Assembly: GCA_049840395.1 (NCBI GenBank)
Contig: JASGLD010000005.1
Coordinates: 1,178,001-1,242,000 of the forward strand
Direction of reading: 5' to 3'
From: CAILZL01 sp049840395
GTDB taxonomy: Bacteria; Pseudomonadota; Gammaproteobacteria; Steroidobacterales; Steroidobacteraceae
Length of the DNA: 64,000 bases
Part shown: positions 61,111 to 64,000 of the stretch, piece after piece
Layout of the letters: each line of letters begins with the position of its first letter
Numbering within the stretch: the first letter of the stretch is position 1
Notes under the pieces: generated by a model
The model's database searches: none
Told to the model about the DNA's origin: nothing
What the model saw: the letters and a program-made list of their open reading frames with translations, nothing else
Translations under genes and position numbers: made by a program

Positions 61111-61479
61111 ATGAGCGGCGATTCGTTCCAGGTGCGCTTTCATCAAAAACTGGGTGTGGTCATTTATGACCCCCTGGCGCAGATGGGCATCGACAAGGAA
61201 CAGATGCGTCTCTTCAAGATCAGCAGCATGTCTATGACCACCTTCCGTCGTGACATCGTCAACAAGGATTTGGGTGCTGGCGAACCGGATGTCATTCAAG
61301 AATCCGCCAATGCCGTGGATGCCTATCGCACTGCACGCATCAACAAGATCAAGCCTTACTGCGCCAACTGCCGCCGTCATTTCGGTTCGGTGGATTTTTC
61401 CGTTTGCACCGATTGCAGTGCGGTGCGTTGCACCTGCGGTACGTGCAGCTGTGTCGCGCGCAAGCGTAAGGCTGCGTAA
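61111..61479 (+). CDS. Small eight-cysteine protein of unknown function
   Basis: This is a 122-residue protein from ATG 61111 (MSGDSFQVRFHQKLGVVIYDPLAQMGIDKEQMRLF). The C-terminal 40 residues hold C84, C87, H90, C99, C102, C107, C109, C112 and C114 in the pattern CxxC...CxxC...CxCxxCxC. That looks like one zinc ribbon followed by a metallothionein-like cluster. No family was recognised. A longer reading from a TTG at 61009 has no coding character. It could bind zinc or an iron-sulfur cluster, or act as a small regulator. Confidence 0.65.
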   Translation: MSGDSFQVRFHQKLGVVIYDPLAQMGIDKEQMRLFKISSMSMTTFRRDIVNKDLGAGEPDVIQESANAVDAYRTARINKIKPYCANCRRHFGSVDFSVCTDCSAVRCTCGTCSCVARKRKAA

Positions 61480-61485
61480 GTCATT

Positions 61486-61507
61486 GTAGGGACGAGTTTT
61501 GCCCTAC
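61486..61507 (+). repeat. Short GTAGGG/CCCTAC hairpin
   Basis: GTAGGG (61486-61491) and CCCTAC (61502-61507) flank 10 nt, starting 6 bp after the previous stop. It may be a degenerate member of the GTAGG repeat family. A second small stem (GGGCG/CGCCC, 61526-61544) follows before queD. Confidence 0.4.
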
Positions 61508-61560
61508 TTCATTTGAATTAAATAAGGGCGGGTTTCATTCGCCCCCATATAAAGAATCTC

Positions 61561-61917
61561 GTGGATATCTTCCGAATCTTCACCATCGAAGCTGCGCATC
61601 GGCTGCCCAATGTGCCTGCCGGGCACAAGTGCTCGCGCCTGCATGGTCATTCGTTTCGCATCGAGTTGCACCTCTCCGGCGAAGTGAATGCGCAGACCGG
61701 TTGGATCATGGACTTTGCTGAAGTGAAAAAGATTTTTCAGCCCACCTATGATCGCCTGGATCATCACTATCTGAATGATATTGCCGGTTTGGAAAATCCC
61801 ACCAGCGAAAATCTGGCGCGCTGGATCTGGAACGCGATCAAACCGCAACTGCCGCTGCTGAGCAAGGTGGTGGTGCATGAAACCTGCACCAGCGGTTGCG
61901 TCTATACGGGCGCATAA
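61561..61917 (+). CDS. queD: 6-carboxytetrahydropterin synthase
   Basis: QueD converts dihydroneopterin triphosphate to 6-carboxytetrahydropterin on the queuosine/7-deazaguanine path. The 118-residue protein has the zinc ligands H13 (EAAHRLP), H28 and H30 (RLHGHSF) and catalytic C24 (GHKCSRL). IMDFAEVKKIFQPTYDRLDHHYLND and VVVHETCTSGCVY complete the signature. The start is GTG. I looked for a preQ1 riboswitch upstream and did not find a convincing one. Confidence 0.93.
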   Translation: MDIFRIFTIEAAHRLPNVPAGHKCSRLHGHSFRIELHLSGEVNAQTGWIMDFAEVKKIFQPTYDRLDHHYLNDIAGLENPTSENLARWIWNAIKPQLPLLSKVVVHETCTSGCVYTGA

Positions 61918-61939
61918 CTCACCCGCTTATATCTCTGAC

Positions 61940-62395
61940 TTAGCCTTCGGTTGCTAAGCGGTAGACGCGTTGAAACTTGGCATTCTCGACAATGCCATGA
62001 TCGCCTGGCGCGTACTGCATCAGCCAATCGCCTGCGGCGCCATGGATAACATCGCCACCTGCCGAACGTTCCACATCGAAGGCTTGAGTTTGCTGAATTG
62101 CCAGAATGGGCAAGGGACGATTTTGATACTGCCCGTCCTCACCATGAGCAATGCCGTTTAGCGGTAAATATTTGGCATCGAAACGATCTCGGGTCACGCT
62201 CCAATGATCGCCTGTAGAGCCCGTGATCAGCGCGTCGCCCGTGCTATAACGATTCAATCCCTCGCGACTTTGAATTCCGCCGTCGCTGCGTGCAAAGCTG
62301 ACTGAGACGATTTCTCGCTTCACATACGCACGTGCCCGCGGGTCAAGTTGTAGATCGAGATCGGCGGGAATGAATAGCGTGTCAGTGGTCATCAT
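61940..62395 (-). CDS. PGDYG-domain protein
   Basis: This is a 151-residue soluble protein with repeated strand motifs (GDALITGSTGDHWSVTRDRFDAKYLPL and GGDVIHGAAGDWLMQYAPGDHGIVENAKFQRVYRL). The PGDHG sequence and its surroundings match the PGDYG protein family of unknown function. Convergent with queD (22 bp) and co-directional with puuB upstream. Confidence 0.72.
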   Translation of the reverse strand: MMTTDTLFIPADLDLQLDPRARAYVKREIVSVSFARSDGGIQSREGLNRYSTGDALITGSTGDHWSVTRDRFDAKYLPLNGIAHGEDGQYQNRPLPILAIQQTQAFDVERSAGGDVIHGAAGDWLMQYAPGDHGIVENAKFQRVYRLATEG

Positions 62396-62427
62396 CTTCT
62401 CAAAGCAAATTTCTCAAAGTTAGTTTT

Positions 62428-63714
62428 TCAAATTAAGTCGCGCAGCCGGTACCAAAGCATGGCCAGCACCAATGCAGGTGTGCGCAACCATGGACCGCCG
62501 GGGAAGTGACGATGTTGTAGCTTCGCATAGAGATCGAAGCGTTCCATTTGACCTGCTATCGCTTCGGCTGCCAATTTGCCGGCCATTCCTGCCAGCGCCA
62601 TGCCGTGACCCGAGAAGCCTTGCAGGTAGTAAAGATTGGGTTGTATCCGGCCGAAATCCGGGGCGCGATTGAAAGTAATGTCGATCAAGCCACCCCAGCT
62701 GTAATTGATGCGTGCATCTGCAAGTTGTGGAAATACTTGCAACATGCGTCGCCGCGTCGCTGCAGCGGTGTTGCCTATGTCATGCCCCGAATAACTGACG
62801 CGGCCGCCGAACAGCAGACGATGATCGGTGGAACGGCGGAAGTAATCGAGAATGAAATTGTTGTCCGCCACCGCGACATTGTTGGGCATCAAGGCTTGTA
62901 TGCGTCCGGCGCCTAAAGCTTCAGTGGCCACGATATAAGTGGCCACCGGCATGATGCGTTGCGCCAGCGGTTTAGATAAAGCCTCCACATAGGCGTTACA
63001 GCACAGCACGGCCTGCTTTGCCGTCACCGTGCCGGTTGCTGTTTTGATTTGCAGAGTCTGCTCGCCGCTGATATTGATCACTCTTGAATGTTCATGCAGG
63101 CTGGCGCCGGCATTGGCTGCGGCACCTGCCAATCCCAGTGTGTAGTTAAGCGGATGCACATGCGCAGCGGCGCTGTCATATAGAGCTGCGCAATACCGAT
63201 CGGTGCTCAGCCACTGACGTACCTCATCCCGTTCCAAAAATTGCAGGTGGGCGTACTGATGGCGTTCTGCGAGTTCTGCTTGATGGCGTTGCAATGCAAT
63301 GCGTTGTCTTGGCTTGATCGCGACTTCCAGATGGCCGCAATGCAAGTCGCAGTCGATGGTGTGCGTGTCGATCAACTGCGTGGCCAGTTGCACGGCTTCA
63401 ACCGACAGATCCCATAACTGCCGGGCAAGCGATTCGCCCAGCTGCGCAACTAACGCTGCCTGACCGCAGGAATAGCCAGGCAGTAGTTGACCGCCGCTGC
63501 GTCCGGAGGCGCCGAAGCCGATGCGTTCCGCTTCCAGCAGAATCACCCGGTAACCACGTTGCGCCAGATGTAAAGCCGTTGCACAGCCGGCCACGCCACC
63601 GCCAATCACGCAAACATCGGCGTGTTGTGCGCCTTGCAACACGGGATAGGCGGGTGCGGCGTTGGCCGTGGCCTGGTAATAGTTCGAGATGGCTAAGTGC
63701 GGGCTGGATGTCAT
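62428..63714 (-). CDS. puuB: Gamma-glutamylputrescine oxidoreductase-like FAD enzyme
   Basis: This is a DAO-superfamily flavoenzyme of 428 residues from MTSSPHLAISNYYQATAN. The FAD-binding motif VCVIGGGVAGCATALHLA (about 35-52) and ERIGFGASGRSGGQLLPGYS match PuuB. So do GALLD/ALYD...HVHPLN, NFILDYFRRSTDHRLLFGG, YYLQGFSGHGMALAGMAGKL and the C-terminal FPGGPWLRTPALVLAMLWYRLRDL. PuuB oxidises gamma-glutamylputrescine to the aldehyde. An ATG at 63741 is an alternative start. Divergent from a puuD-like gene, which supports the role. Confidence 0.85.
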   Translation of the reverse strand: MTSSPHLAISNYYQATANAAPAYPVLQGAQHADVCVIGGGVAGCATALHLAQRGYRVILLEAERIGFGASGRSGGQLLPGYSCGQAALVAQLGESLARQLWDLSVEAVQLATQLIDTHTIDCDLHCGHLEVAIKPRQRIALQRHQAELAERHQYAHLQFLERDEVRQWLSTDRYCAALYDSAAAHVHPLNYTLGLAGAAANAGASLHEHSRVINISGEQTLQIKTATGTVTAKQAVLCCNAYVEALSKPLAQRIMPVATYIVATEALGAGRIQALMPNNVAVADNNFILDYFRRSTDHRLLFGGRVSYSGHDIGNTAAATRRRMLQVFPQLADARINYSWGGLIDITFNRAPDFGRIQPNLYYLQGFSGHGMALAGMAGKLAAEAIAGQMERFDLYAKLQHRHFPGGPWLRTPALVLAMLWYRLRDLI

Positions 63715-63837
63715 AAGTGCATCGTAACGGTTGACCGCCATTGGCAACTACCCATATCGGTGCGGTGGGTTTGTCGCACTGCTGTTAACGCGGCCATCTG
63801 TGCTTAAATGTCGCTCACAAATTCACTTTTCCTGTTT

Positions 63838-64000
63838 ATGTCGCAGCACAAACCCCTTATCGGCGTACCGGCCGATCGCAAGCTACTCGGCCAGCATTAC
63901 TTCCATTGCGTCGGTGAGAAATATCTGTTGGCGATTGTGGAAGGCGCCGACTGCGTGCCGGTGGTGATTCCTTCATTGGGTGCGGGAGAAAGACTGGACG
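63838..64000 (+). CDS. puuD: Gamma-glutamyl-GABA hydrolase-like protein (5' part)
   Basis: The first 54 codons of a gene that runs past the window: MSQHKPLIGVPADRKLLGQHYFHCVGEKYLLAIVEGADCVPVVIPSLG. This is the N terminus of the class-I glutamine-amidotransferase-like PuuD/peptidase C26 family. PuuD releases GABA from gamma-glutamyl-GABA in the Puu pathway. The catalytic Cys-His pair is beyond the window end. Divergent from puuB with a 123-bp gap. Confidence 0.8.
   Translation, partial: MSQHKPLIGVPADRKLLGQHYFHCVGEKYLLAIVEGADCVPVVIPSLGAGERLD

Noticed and set aside
61490..61560. Possible preQ1 riboswitch before queD
   Set aside because: The short stems present do not show the preQ1 aptamer's A-rich tail and loop pattern.

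Overview
This window is a chromosomal segment of a gammaproteobacterium. The basis is the gene order of the rpoC / str / S10 / spc / alpha ribosomal supercluster, the miaB-phoH-ybeY-corC-lnt neighbourhood, SlyX, YaeQ, fused RlmKL, a TonB-dependent receptor with cognate envelope genes, and PuuB/PuuD-type polyamine catabolism. The style (moderately high GC by eye, several GTG/TTG starts, many GTAGG...CCTAC palindromes) suggests a free-living member of the Xanthomonadales / Nevskiales / Steroidobacter side of the class. That placement is inference; no 16S rRNA or tRNA gene lies in the window.

Region 1 (1-19711): the 3' end of rpoC, then rpsL, rpsG, fusA, tuf, rpsJ, and then rplC through rplQ, all on the + strand and closed by a strong terminator. 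The order is canonical, but rpsJ is separated from rplC by 363 bp holding its own promoter and a roughly 210-nt leader. rplQ carries a long Ala/Lys-rich tail.

Region 2 (19712-32600): an Ala/Pro-rich lipoprotein, a GNAT protein, a membrane-SRPBCC fusion, uvrA (minus), an MFS transporter, ssb, a GAF-PAS histidine kinase with a single-domain response regulator and a 55-residue membrane peptide, a HIT protein, a structured 141-bp inverted repeat, a YyaL-like thioredoxin-domain protein (minus) and a DUF2147 protein.

Region 3 (32900-41500): accessory material. It has two tandem paralogous exported proteins of unknown function and a small catabolic-looking group (FAH-family hydrolase, acetoacetate-decarboxylase-like enzyme, OFA-type MFS) containing the remnant of a second MFS gene. 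A TonB-like protein and a cupredoxin / outer-membrane-protein pair follow.

Region 4 (41600-56100): miaB-phoH-ybeY-corC, whose usual partner lnt is displaced about 9 kb downstream. Between them lie a TonB-dependent receptor, DUF1840, four tandem two-helix PepSY-like membrane proteins that all end in an aromatic (W/F)FW motif, slyX, yaeQ, a cupin, a small acetyltransferase-like protein and glutathione peroxidase. The receptor plus the four membrane proteins look like an uptake / inner-membrane reduction module, and are the best candidate here for something undescribed.

Region 5 (56100-64000): uppP, an N-carbamoylputrescine amidase, RimJ/L-like GNAT, rlmKL, a small eight-cysteine protein, queD, a PGDYG-type protein, puuB (minus) and the start of a divergent puuD. 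The amidase (putrescine formation) and PuuB/PuuD (putrescine breakdown) point to polyamine metabolism.

A family of palindromic repeats with GTAGG...CCTAC ends recurs at gene 3' ends. In three genes the repeat supplies the TAG stop codon. No CRISPR array, insertion sequence, prophage, tRNA or rRNA was seen.
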